This document shows positions 34,479 to 43,300 of a DNA stretch of 60,371 nucleotides, one piece after another. Within the stretch, counting starts at the first letter, position 1; each line of letters opens with the position of its first letter. Location: positions 1-60,371 of the forward strand of contig JAIKXM010000035.1 in the NCBI GenBank assembly GCA_024684085.1, in the 5' to 3' direction. The DNA comes from Lachnospiraceae bacterium (GTDB taxonomy: Bacteria; Bacillota; Clostridia; Lachnospirales; Lachnospiraceae). The notes below the pieces were generated by a model. It made no database searches. It was not told the origin of the DNA and worked only from the letters and a program-made list of their open reading frames with translations. The position numbers and the translations under genes are program-made.

Positions 34479-35060
34479 ATGTTTTCAGAAGGATTTCCTA
34501 TTGAACTTAATGAGGAATATTATCACGTGATTTCCGTAGTCAGTAAAAAGACTGTTAATAATGTTTCATGTGGTGTATCAGATGGCTATAACTCTGAAAA
34601 TGAAATCTATTATTTGTCAGATGGAAGTAAAGTGCGATTTCCGTACAGGTTATATTTTGAAGATGATGAGTATGCTTACGATGGTTTAAATGATATAGAA
34701 AAGTCAATATACGATTGTATATTTACAAGACATTGTGACGGACATATAAGAGAAAAGCACCTCAGAAGATTATTATCTACTGAAATGCAAGAATGGTTCA
34801 TACCATATTTGTTGAGGTTGTCATCTGAATATGTTGTTGAGATTGTAGAACTTATATATGAAACACTAAAGGATAGTGACAATCAGATGATACAGGATTT
34901 CTGCCATAATAATCCGTTGCTTCTAAAACGTGCTTACACAAGAATGGTGAGCTACTGGGAATGCTTTTATAAATCGGAGTATCCGATTTTTAAATCCTAT
35001 GTTGGATGTAAATTATTTAAAGAATGTATTTCGCCACATACAAATTTTGAAAAAATATGA
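34479..35060 (+). CDS. Hypothetical protein in A+T-rich island
   Basis: This is an unrecognised 193-aa protein. It has an acidic N-terminal part (about residues 1-75, likely beta) and a helical C-terminal part with YDCIFTRHCDGHIREKHLRR and WFIPYLLRLSSEYVVEIVEL. This kind of helical region is seen in HEAT-like immunity or regulatory proteins, but no function can be assigned. Codon use is A+T-rich like the preceding gene. AAGGTGA lies 8 bp before ATG 34479. The stop overlaps the start of a methyltransferase remnant (ATGA). Confidence 0.7.
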   Translation: MFSEGFPIELNEEYYHVISVVSKKTVNNVSCGVSDGYNSENEIYYLSDGSKVRFPYRLYFEDDEYAYDGLNDIEKSIYDCIFTRHCDGHIREKHLRRLLSTEMQEWFIPYLLRLSSEYVVEIVELIYETLKDSDNQMIQDFCHNNPLLLKRAYTRMVSYWECFYKSEYPIFKSYVGCKLFKECISPHTNFEKI

Positions 35061-35150
35061 ATTATCAAGATATAACTGTTGCGACGATCGATAGATGGAT
35101 AGAAGAAGGCTGCGAATGGGGCAGACCGATCAGTCACGGGGCGTTTTTGC
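35057..35150 (+). pseudogene. N-terminal remnant of a class I SAM-dependent methyltransferase
   Basis: From ATG 35057 the frame reads NYQDITVATIDRWIEEGCEW, then GRPISHGAFLQ. This matches the N-terminal block of a family of SAM methyltransferases, which would continue with a segment ending TPTKPVP. After about residue 34 the resemblance ends and the frame runs into the ribosome site of the next gene, stopping at 35207-35209. The glycine-rich SAM motif and the rest of the enzyme are missing. It starts within the end of the preceding gene (ATGA overlap), as an intact operon member would. Confidence 0.6.
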
Positions 35151-35178
35151 AGGTAAAGGAGAGGAAGAGATATCAGAT

Positions 35179-35583
35179 ATGGAAAAATTTAAGTCAATTG
35201 ACGAAGTGAGAGAATATTTCTCGGGTGATAAGTTCGCGACCGAGGCAGCTGGAATAGAGATTGTCGAAGCAGGAGTGCAGTATGCCAAGTGCAGATTCAG
35301 AGTAGAGGATGTGCATCTGAATGCGGCCAATGTAGTCATGGGAGGAGCCATATATACTCTGGCCGATCTTACATTCGCAGTAGCGGCCAATTCAGAAGGA
35401 GTACATACGGTCACAGCTTCAAGCAATATTTCCTTCTTGGCACCGGCGACGGGAAAGGAATTGTATGCCGAAGCCAAGCCGATCAAGGAAGGTCGTACGA
35501 TCTGCCTGTACGAAGTGAGGGTATATGATGAAAATGACAGGAATGTCGCATATGCCACCATGACCGGAGCGCATGTAGGATAA
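35179..35583 (+). CDS. Hotdog-fold thioesterase (PaaI-like)
   Basis: This small 134-aa acyl-CoA thioesterase of the hotdog superfamily probably cleaves aromatic or short acyl-CoAs. The core NAANVVMGGAIYTLADLTFA carries the family pattern with Asp in the active-site helix, and TASSNISFLAPATGK follows. ATG 35179 lies 10 bp after AGGAAGA; the longer frame from 35095 is upstream read-through over the remnant. Substrates cannot be told from sequence. Confidence 0.83.
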   Translation: MEKFKSIDEVREYFSGDKFATEAAGIEIVEAGVQYAKCRFRVEDVHLNAANVVMGGAIYTLADLTFAVAANSEGVHTVTASSNISFLAPATGKELYAEAKPIKEGRTICLYEVRVYDENDRNVAYATMTGAHVG

Positions 35584-35627
35584 TGTGAACGGGATCTTAA
35601 GTCAGTATCCGTAAAGATTTTGCATTA

Positions 35628-35655
35628 TTGAAAAAATAGAACGTTGTGTTATACT
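35628..35655 (+). promoter_or_regulatory. Sigma-A promoter of purC
   Basis: TTGAAA (35628-35633), a 16-bp spacer and TATACT (35650-35655). The roughly 85-nt leader before purC shows no purine riboswitch motif that I recognise. Confidence 0.7.
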
Positions 35656-35748
35656 TGATGAGTATTGAACGGAATATGGATGGATATCACCCTGTTTCCG
35701 TGCTCACGTCATATATTATGTGATTTACAGCTGAGAGAGGAGACTATT

Positions 35749-36618
35749 ATGACAGAAATGAAGCCCATTGCTGAGGGTAAGGTAAGAGAGATCTATGATA
35801 ACGGTGACAGCCTGATTCTTGTAGCTACAGACAGGATCAGTTGTTTCGATGTTATTCTGAACAATGAAGTGACCAAGAAGGGTACAGTTCTGACACAGAT
35901 GTCAAAATTCTGGTTTGATTATACAAAAGATATTCTGCCTAACCATATGATCTCAGTAGATGTTAATGATATGCCTGAGTTCTTCAGACAGCCGAGATTC
36001 GATGGCAACAGCATGATGTGTAAGAAGTTAACGATGCTTCCCGTAGAGTGTATCGTAAGAGGTTATATTACCGGTTCGGGCTGGGCAAGCTATAAGGAGA
36101 ACGGTACTGTATGCGGTATCAAGCTTCCCGAAGGACTTAAGGAATCTGACAAGCTTCCTGAGCCTATCTTTACTCCTTCAACCAAGGCTGAGATAGGTGA
36201 TCACGATGAGAATATCTCTTATGAGCAGAGTATTGAGTATCTCGAGAAGCGCTTCCCCGGTAAGGGCGAGGAGTATGCTTCCAAGCTTAAGGAATATACG
36301 ATAGCTCTCTACAAGAAGTGTGCTGAGTATGCTCTTTCCAAGGGTATAATCATTGCAGATACCAAGTTCGAGTTTGGTCTGGATGAGGACGGTAATATCG
36401 TTATCGGTGATGAGATGCTCACACCCGACAGCTCAAGATTCTGGCCTGCAGATGTATATGAGCCCGGTCACGGACAGCCTTCATTCGACAAGCAGTTCGC
36501 AAGGGACTGGCTCAAGGCTAACGAGGGACATAACTGGACACTTCCTCAGGATGTTGTGGACAAGACCATTAACATTTATCTTGAAGGATATAAGAGACTT
36601 ACAGGAAAAGATCTGTAA
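35749..36618 (+). CDS. purC: SAICAR synthetase
   Basis: PurC joins CAIR and aspartate in purine synthesis. The 289-aa product shows EGKVREIYD near the N-terminus, RISCFDVIL, VECIVRGYITGSGWASY, KAEIGDHDENIS, IADTKFEFG and LTPDSSRFWP; all are standard PurC features. It is the longer type (about 290 aa) related to plant and yeast enzymes rather than the 240-aa Bacillus type. ATG 35749 follows GAGAGGAG. purB is found 13 kb downstream rather than in the same operon. Confidence 0.92.
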   Translation: MTEMKPIAEGKVREIYDNGDSLILVATDRISCFDVILNNEVTKKGTVLTQMSKFWFDYTKDILPNHMISVDVNDMPEFFRQPRFDGNSMMCKKLTMLPVECIVRGYITGSGWASYKENGTVCGIKLPEGLKESDKLPEPIFTPSTKAEIGDHDENISYEQSIEYLEKRFPGKGEEYASKLKEYTIALYKKCAEYALSKGIIIADTKFEFGLDEDGNIVIGDEMLTPDSSRFWPADVYEPGHGQPSFDKQFARDWLKANEGHNWTLPQDVVDKTINIYLEGYKRLTGKDL

Positions 36619-36700
36619 GATCACACGTTGCCGATGGCAAAAGACATCGTACAATGGTATAATGCATCGTACAATGGCGATGAATAAAGATCTGTAAGAA
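36608..36700 (+). repeat. Short nested direct repeats after purC
   Basis: aaagatctgtaaga occurs at about 36607 and again near 36686. Between them catcgtacaatgg occurs twice (about 36645 and 36665). The first copy overlaps the purC stop codon, so the block looks like a local duplication that carried a -10-like site with it. Confidence 0.6.
36655..36663 (+). promoter_or_regulatory. Extended -10 promoter of the foldase gene
   Basis: TG-G-TATAAT (TATAAT 36658-36663), inside the duplicated block. No good -35 is visible. Confidence 0.45.
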
Positions 36701-36757
36701 CGTTCAATCCGTTCCAAGACGACGTTTGTTATGAATAGTTAAGAAAGAGATTATTGC

Positions 36758-37846
36758 GTGAAGAATATCAGTCACAAAGTGATCAAGTTAATAATGACAT
36801 TAGTGCTCGTAGGTTCTATATCTACGAGCCTAATTGGTTGTGGGATCGATCTTCCGGATAAGGTCATAATCACCACCGGTTTTACACAGAACGAAGTCTT
36901 CAAGGTTGAGGATTCCATCTGCACACGTTCGGAGCTAATGGTCTATCTTGTCAATCTGAAGAGCCGTTATGAGCAGGTGTACGGTAAGGCCATATGGGAT
37001 GCAAGATCGGATAAAGGCCTGACTATGAGCGAGAGTGTCAAGGAAGAGGCGGTGTCAAGGCTTTTCAGGCTTAAGGTGATCAATCTTATGGCAGAGGGCA
37101 GAGGTGTAACTCTTGATGAGGATGAGAAGGCTCTGGTCAGGGCGGCGGCCGATATCTATTACGATTCCATCAATGAAAAAGAGAAGGAACTCTGTGATAT
37201 CTCGCGCTCGGATATCGAGAAGATGTATACGGAATATGCACTTGCCGATAAGCTGTATAATCTTGTCATTGCCGACATCAATCCCGAGATAAGTGATGAT
37301 GAGGCGAGGATAATCACTGTCGAGCACATCCTTCTTAAGACTTATGATCTCGATCCTAATGGCAAAAAAAACGAGTTTGACGAAGAGAAGAAGAATACCG
37401 TTCGTGCAAAAGCGAACGAACTTCATGAGCTGGCTATTGAAGAAGGCGCTGACTTCGAGAGTCTGGCAAGAAATAACAGCGATGATGATAATATCACTTA
37501 TTCCTTCGGCAAGGGCGAGATGGATCCTGTCTTCGAGACTGCGGCCTTTGATCTCGCACAGGGTGAGATCAGCGATGTCTTAGAGACCGAGTACGGGTAT
37601 CATATAATCAAATGTATCAGTACCTTTGACAGGGATGAGACTGATGCCAATAAGCTTAAGATCATCGAAGAACGTAAGAACTCTACTTTCCTGGGGGAAT
37701 ATGATGCCTACGCGGACAGTATCACACGAAGTCTTAACAATAAACTGTTTGATAAGATCGATATAGCAGATATTGACAGTGATGTCACGGGAAGCAGAGA
37801 GAGTAACGACTTTTTCGAGATATACGAAGAGGTGTTCACGAAGTGA
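36758..37846 (+). CDS. PrsA-like peptidylprolyl isomerase lipoprotein
   Basis: This is an extracellular, membrane-anchored foldase. The 362-aa product has a lipoprotein signal with lipobox LIGC (Cys28), an N-terminal SurA/PrsA-type helical region, and a parvulin (PpiC) domain at about residues 185-290. The domain shows VEHILLKTY, FGKGEMDPVFETAAF and EYGYHIIKC. GTG 36758 with AAGAAAGAG upstream is the start. It lies before the heat-shock genes, but no CIRCE site precedes it. Confidence 0.83.
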   Translation: MKNISHKVIKLIMTLVLVGSISTSLIGCGIDLPDKVIITTGFTQNEVFKVEDSICTRSELMVYLVNLKSRYEQVYGKAIWDARSDKGLTMSESVKEEAVSRLFRLKVINLMAEGRGVTLDEDEKALVRAAADIYYDSINEKEKELCDISRSDIEKMYTEYALADKLYNLVIADINPEISDDEARIITVEHILLKTYDLDPNGKKNEFDEEKKNTVRAKANELHELAIEEGADFESLARNNSDDDNITYSFGKGEMDPVFETAAFDLAQGEISDVLETEYGYHIIKCISTFDRDETDANKLKIIEERKNSTFLGEYDAYADSITRSLNNKLFDKIDIADIDSDVTGSRESNDFFEIYEEVFTK

Positions 37847-37900
37847 TCCGAATACTCTCAGAGTCGGAAATTGCTCCTAAATATTAAATATTTATTAATT

Positions 37901-37927
37901 ATTAGCACTCAAGCCAAATGAGTGCTA
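37901..37927 (+). promoter_or_regulatory. CIRCE operator (HrcA binding site)
   Basis: This is a perfect match to the consensus: TTAGCACTC (37901-37909), 9 bp, GAGTGCTAA (37919-37927). It lies just upstream of the htpG -35 box, implying heat-shock control by HrcA. A partial half-site (tttagtgctt) recurs just after the -10, near 37967-37977. Confidence 0.93.
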
Positions 37928-37934
37928 ATTTTTT

Positions 37935-37963
37935 ATTGACTAACGGGACGGAAGAGATTACAA
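37935..37963 (+). promoter_or_regulatory. Sigma-A promoter of htpG
   Basis: TTGACT (37935-37940), a 17-bp spacer and TACAAT (37958-37963): a near-consensus promoter beginning 7 bp after the CIRCE site. Confidence 0.8.
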
Positions 37964-38020
37964 TCACTTTAGTGCTTAAAAAAGACACAGAAACATGTTA
38001 ATGAAAGGAAGCGATTAGTA

Positions 38021-40096
38021 ATGACAGAAAAGCACGGTAATCTTTCGATCAACAGTGATAATATTTTTCCGGTTATTAAGAAGTGGTTATATTCGGATCA
38101 TGATATCTTCTACAGAGAGTTGATCTCCAACGGATGTGACGCAATTACCAAGCTTAAGAAGCTGGATATGATGGGAGAGTATACACTTCCCGATGATTAT
38201 AAGGCTAAGATACAGGTTATCTGTGATCCCAAGGCCAAGACACTTAAGTTCATCGATAACGGTCTCGGAATGACCGCTGACGAGGTGGAGGAGTATATCA
38301 ATCAGATAGCATTCTCAGGTGCGTCCGATTTTATAAGTAAATATAAGGACAAGGCTAATGATGACCAGATCATCGGTCACTTCGGATTGGGCTTCTATTC
38401 GGCATTCATGGTGGCAGACGAAGTTCATATCGATACTCTTTCATATATGAGCGATGCCGTTCCTGTTCACTGGGAATGTGACGGCGGAACAGAGTTTTCA
38501 ATGTCGGATGGTGACAGAACCGAGATAGGAACCGAGATAACCCTTTTCCTTAACGATGATGTCCTTGAGTTCTGCAATGAGTACAAGGCAAGAGAAGTTA
38601 TCAGGAAGTATTGTTCATTCATGCCTACCGAGATCTATCTCAGTACCAAGGGCACAGAGCAGACGGAGACGATAGATAAGGGCGAGGAGTTGCCTACAGA
38701 TGAGATCGTTGAGACCATCGCACCCAAGGAGGATGATAAGGACGGCAAGATCAGACTTAAGATCAGGAAGCGTCCCGAGCTTCTCAATGATACCAATCCT
38801 CTGTGGACAAGACATCCCAATGATTGCAGTCGTGAGGATTACATTGATTTCTACCGTAAGGTATTCAACGATTACAAGGAGCCTTTGTTCTGGATACATC
38901 TGAATATGGATTATCCCTTCAATCTCAAGGGTATCCTCTACTTCCCCAAGATCAACACCGAGTATGAGTCGATCGAGGGAACCATTAAGTTATACAACAA
39001 TCAGGTCTTTGTTGCCGACAATATCAAGGAGGTCATCCCTGAGTTCCTGATGCTCCTCAAGGGCGTGCTCGATTGTCCGGATCTTCCGCTTAACGTATCA
39101 AGATCCGCACTTCAGAATGACGGCTTTGTCACCAAGATATCCGAGTATATCACCAAGAAGGTTGCGGACAAGCTCTCAGGTATGTGCAAGACCGATAAGG
39201 AAGAGTACGAGAAGTACTGGGATGACATCAGTCCTTTCATCAAGTACGGCTGTCTGAAGGATGACAAGTTCTGCGAGAAGATGACAGATTATATCCTCTT
39301 CAAGAATCTTGACGGCAAGTATATGACTCTCCCTGAGTGTCTTGAGGTTAAGCCTATCGATACCGACGAGGAGGGCGAAGCGAACAGCGATATTTCAGAT
39401 TCTGTTGAAGCTGCCGAAAAACAGCCCGAAACTGACTCTTCCGCTGCCGAAGAAAACGAAAAGAAAGAGAAGATCATCTATTACGTTACCGATGAACAGC
39501 AGCAGAGCCAGTATATCAATATGTTCCGCAAGGCCAAGATGGATGCTGTCATCCTGAAGACAAATATCGATCAGCCTTTTATATCCCAGCTTGAATCCAA
39601 GAATGAAGGTATCAGATTCATGAGAATAGATGCCGAGCTTGGTGACAGTCTTACCGGCAAGACCAGCAAGAAGGAGCAGGAAGAGCTTGACAGACAGGCT
39701 GAGGAACTCAGTAAGGTTATGGCCAAGGCTCTTAAGAAGGAAGGCCTTAAAGTTAAGCTTCAGAAGCTTAAGAACAAGAAGATCGCTTCGATGATCACCT
39801 TATCCGAAGAGTCACGTCGTATGCAGGATATGATGAAAATGTATGCCATGGGCGGCATGGGTATGGGTAACTTCGGATCTGAAGGTGAGACACTCATACT
39901 CAATGCAGGCCATCCTCTTGTAAAGGCTGTAATGGAAGACAGTGAGAGTGACCGTTCTAAGCTCGTATGCGAGCAGCTGTATGATCTTGCCAGACTTGCT
40001 CATGCTCCGCTTGAAGCAGACGAGATGACAAGATTCATCACAAGGAGCAACGATTTGCTTAGCATGCTTTTGGACGATGGCAAGGATAAGGAATAG
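38021..40096 (+). CDS. htpG: Molecular chaperone HtpG (Hsp90)
   Basis: This is an Hsp90-family chaperone of 691 aa. The N-terminal GHKL ATPase shows ELISNGCDA (Glu33 and Asn37), IDNGLGM and GHFGLGFYSAFMV. The middle domain has LYFPKINTE and LPLNVSRSALQND, and the C-terminal domain is present. An acidic, low-complexity stretch (residues about 446-485, Glu/Ser/Ala-rich) interrupts the middle-to-C-terminal part; charged linkers in bacterial Hsp90 are uncommon. Consensus deviations (Cys for Ser in the SNxSDA motif, Leu for Val in GQFGVG) are mild. Control is by CIRCE. The unknown four-gene unit follows. Confidence 0.92.
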   Translation: MTEKHGNLSINSDNIFPVIKKWLYSDHDIFYRELISNGCDAITKLKKLDMMGEYTLPDDYKAKIQVICDPKAKTLKFIDNGLGMTADEVEEYINQIAFSGASDFISKYKDKANDDQIIGHFGLGFYSAFMVADEVHIDTLSYMSDAVPVHWECDGGTEFSMSDGDRTEIGTEITLFLNDDVLEFCNEYKAREVIRKYCSFMPTEIYLSTKGTEQTETIDKGEELPTDEIVETIAPKEDDKDGKIRLKIRKRPELLNDTNPLWTRHPNDCSREDYIDFYRKVFNDYKEPLFWIHLNMDYPFNLKGILYFPKINTEYESIEGTIKLYNNQVFVADNIKEVIPEFLMLLKGVLDCPDLPLNVSRSALQNDGFVTKISEYITKKVADKLSGMCKTDKEEYEKYWDDISPFIKYGCLKDDKFCEKMTDYILFKNLDGKYMTLPECLEVKPIDTDEEGEANSDISDSVEAAEKQPETDSSAAEENEKKEKIIYYVTDEQQQSQYINMFRKAKMDAVILKTNIDQPFISQLESKNEGIRFMRIDAELGDSLTGKTSKKEQEELDRQAEELSKVMAKALKKEGLKVKLQKLKNKKIASMITLSEESRRMQDMMKMYAMGGMGMGNFGSEGETLILNAGHPLVKAVMEDSESDRSKLVCEQLYDLARLAHAPLEADEMTRFITRSNDLLSMLLDDGKDKE

Positions 40097-40132
40097 AGAT
40101 GCCGGTAATACTGATCCGTATATGATTACCGC

Positions 40133-40178
40133 AGATAGTAAGAAAGAATGTCGCTTGCGACATTCTTTCTTACTATCT
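40133..40178. terminator. 22-bp perfect hairpin after htpG, sharing the repeat-family core
   Basis: The arms agatagtaagaaagaatg-tcgc and their exact complement form a 22-bp stem with a TT loop. The core gaatgtcgc/gcgacattc is the terminal hairpin of the dispersed structured repeats, here extended by 12 bp. An outer pair cggtaat (40103-40109) and attaccg lies just before. It could terminate htpG transcription in either direction; no T run follows. Confidence 0.75.
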
Positions 40179-40194
40179 GTGAGGCTAAAGTTGA

Positions 40195-40223
40195 TTGAAT
40201 AAGTCGGCCTAATAAGGTATACT
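40195..40223 (+). promoter_or_regulatory. Sigma-A promoter of the DUF5717 operon
   Basis: TTGAAT (40195-40200), a 17-bp spacer and TATACT (40218-40223). It gives the unknown operon its own start, outside CIRCE control. Confidence 0.65.
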
Positions 40224-40310
40224 AAATATTGGCGTCTTATGTGTTTTTTTAGGGCGCTGCTGCCTGAATATATCGCAGGCAAAGTGAGAGTTGAGTGGAA
40301 GGTTGTTGGA

Positions 40311-43300
40311 ATGTCAGACGGTCAGAAAGCAGTGTCTCAGGCCATCATGTTCTCGGATATCAAGATCGAGCATGAGATGAATGCCAATGAGACATTATAT
40401 GGGTTCTTTGAACTTGAAGCAGAAGACGAGATTGTGATGGAAGGGTTTGTTATCTCTTCCTCTCTTCGTGTGCGTACCGAAGGCATCAACTTCAGGGGCA
40501 ATAAGGTCAGGATCCATTACATGGTCAATACCGACGGCATGCGTCCGGGCGACACTCTCAAAGGTAACTTCTCGATCGTATCCAATTGCGGCGAGCATAT
40601 AATGCCATTTCTTATCATGATCCGTCATGAGGTCATCAAGTCTGTGATAGGTGATATCAAGAATCTCTTTCACTTCACCAATCTTGCGAAAACAGACTGG
40701 AATGATGCGGTGACCGTATTCTATGATCCCAATTTCATCAATATCCTGAACGGTCATGATTCCATATATCGCAACCTCTATAAGGGCCTTACGAAGAAGG
40801 GCGATAAGAATTACAATCTCGAAGAATTTCTGATAGGCATCAATAAGAAGGTGCCGATCGAATATATTGTCACAAGAGATGATTATAAGTATTCCAATCC
40901 TGCTGCCGATATTGACACGACCATCGATATCGAGCGCAACGGCTGGGGATATACGAGTCTTAAGGTCAGTACCGATTGTGACTTCATAGAGCTATCCTCA
41001 GACAGCCTTACGAGTGAGGATTTTACGGCCAATACCTGTCACCTTCCTTTGAGGATAAAGGCTGACAGACTTCATGCCGGCAAGAACATGGGTCGGGTGA
41101 TCTTCCGACACCTCTACGGTGAAGTTGCGGTCACTTTTACGGTAACGAACAGTCTTCTTACACTCAGCAATCCGGTTGAGCGTAAGAAGAAGAGTAATAA
41201 TTACGGGCTTACCAGGCATTATCTGGACTATCGTCTCGGGCTTATCAGCCGTGGCAAATGGGGACAGCTCTCCATCGATATAATAGAACACAATCTTACG
41301 ATAGATGACGGAGAGAGTCTTAAGAACTATCTCTATAAGGTATATGTTCTCCTTGTGCAGGAGAACTACAATGAGGCCAAGTGGCTTCTTGATCATAATA
41401 CCTATGGAGATCCGGAAGAAGCGGATAATGAGATATATGCTTTTTATCTGTACACACTGTGCCTCTATAATGTGGATGATTATTACAGTCGTCAGGTATG
41501 TTCGCAGGTTAAGAGTATATATGACAGAGATCCTGAGAACTGGAGACTGGCGTGGGTACTTATGAATCTTACACCCGGCATGAAGGAAGGAACTTCCGCA
41601 AGGTATTCTTTCATGATGGATATACTCAATCGCGGATGTATCAGTCCTCTTATGTACGTTGAGATACTGGATACGCTTAATGCCAATCCGTCACTTCTTA
41701 CAGGTCTTGATGAGAAGATAATAAGAGTGTTGTATTTCGGAGTATGCAACGGTGCGGTCAGTGAACAGCTTGCTCTTCAGATGGCTTATCAGGCAGAGCG
41801 CATGAAGACTTACAATAAGCTCATCGTAACCGCTCTTGGACTGATCTACGGAATATATGAATCGGATGAGATACTTAAGAGTATCTGCGTTCAGCTTATG
41901 AGAGGCGACAGACATGATCATGACAGCAAGGAGTGGTATGAGCTTGCTCTTAAGCTTAATCTCTCAATAACGAATCTGTATGAATGCTATATGAACAGTA
42001 TCGATCTCAATGTTGAACAGGAGATACCGCGTTCGGCAGTGATGTATTTCTCTTATGATTCGCATCTTACTCCGGAGCAGACGGCATATCTCTATGCATA
42101 TGTCCGTAAGAACAGAGAGAAGCTGAGTGATATATATGATACCTATGTTCCGGCGATGGAGAGGTTCACGGTTAAGCAGTTGTATTCCGGTCGACTGAAC
42201 AAGCCACTGGCTTACCTGTATAACGAACTGATCCTCGGAGAGATGGCGACAGATGATAATCTTCGAGAGATCGCGGAACTGCTCGTGCGCCACAGGATAG
42301 AAGTTGATTCGCCGAATATCACAGCGGCAGTCGTTATAGATGAACGTCTTAAAGAGGAGATGTATTATCCTCTTAAAAACGGTGTAGCATACGTAGATAT
42401 AACAAGCAATGATTATACGGTTCTTCTCGAAGATGCCGCAGGCAATCGTTATTATCATACAAGCGATTATGTGACTGAGAGATTCTTCCTTCCCCGTAAG
42501 GTCATTCCCAGAGTGGAGAGGGTCGCAGCGAATACGATACCGCTCAATCTCTTTATCTGTGAAGGTGCAGGCGCCTATATTGAGATCAATGCTTCCAATG
42601 TGGAACGCTATACATATCTTGAACAGAATGAAGAGATAACCGAAGAGTATCGTGCATCCATAAGGATGCCGCTTATAAGGTATTATCAGGAATCGGATAA
42701 CCACGATAAGATAGATGAGCTCCTTGCTTCCATAGGAATGGAAGATGTTTCGGTCAAGGACAGAGACGAACTGCTAAGAGTGTTAGTCTCAAGAAGAATG
42801 GTGGATAAGGCGCTTGAATATGTTGTCTACTACGGACCGGAGACTATCGAACCTCAGATCCTGATCAGACTGACGACATTCATTATTGAACGGGACGGCT
42901 ATATTGAGTCGGATGAACTGACATCCGTGATCTACAGCGCTTTTGAACGCGGAAGATATAACGAGACTGTCCTAAGATACCTTGTTCTTTTCTATAAGGG
43001 TCTGTCCAAGAATCTGAGGAATATATGGAAGGCTGCTGCCGGTTTCTATGTGGATACCTACGATATCTGCGAGACCATGATAACCCAGACTCTTAAGACG
43101 GGAGCTTATGTCGGTGAGGAGATCCAGATCCTCAAGGAATATGTGGATGGCGGAGCCAAAACAGATGTTGAGGTGGAATATCTTGAGTATCTTGCAAGCG
43201 GATTCTTCGTCAACGACCGTATGGTGGATCAGTATGCCTTCAGTGAGATAGCGAGAATATACAATAATGAGGGCAGTATCCCCGATATATGTATCCTTGC

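Noticed and set aside
40239-40310. 24-residue N-terminal extension of the DUF5717 protein from ATG 40239
   Set aside because: That start lies 16 bp after the -10 box with no ribosome site; ATG 40311 has GGAAGG at good spacing.
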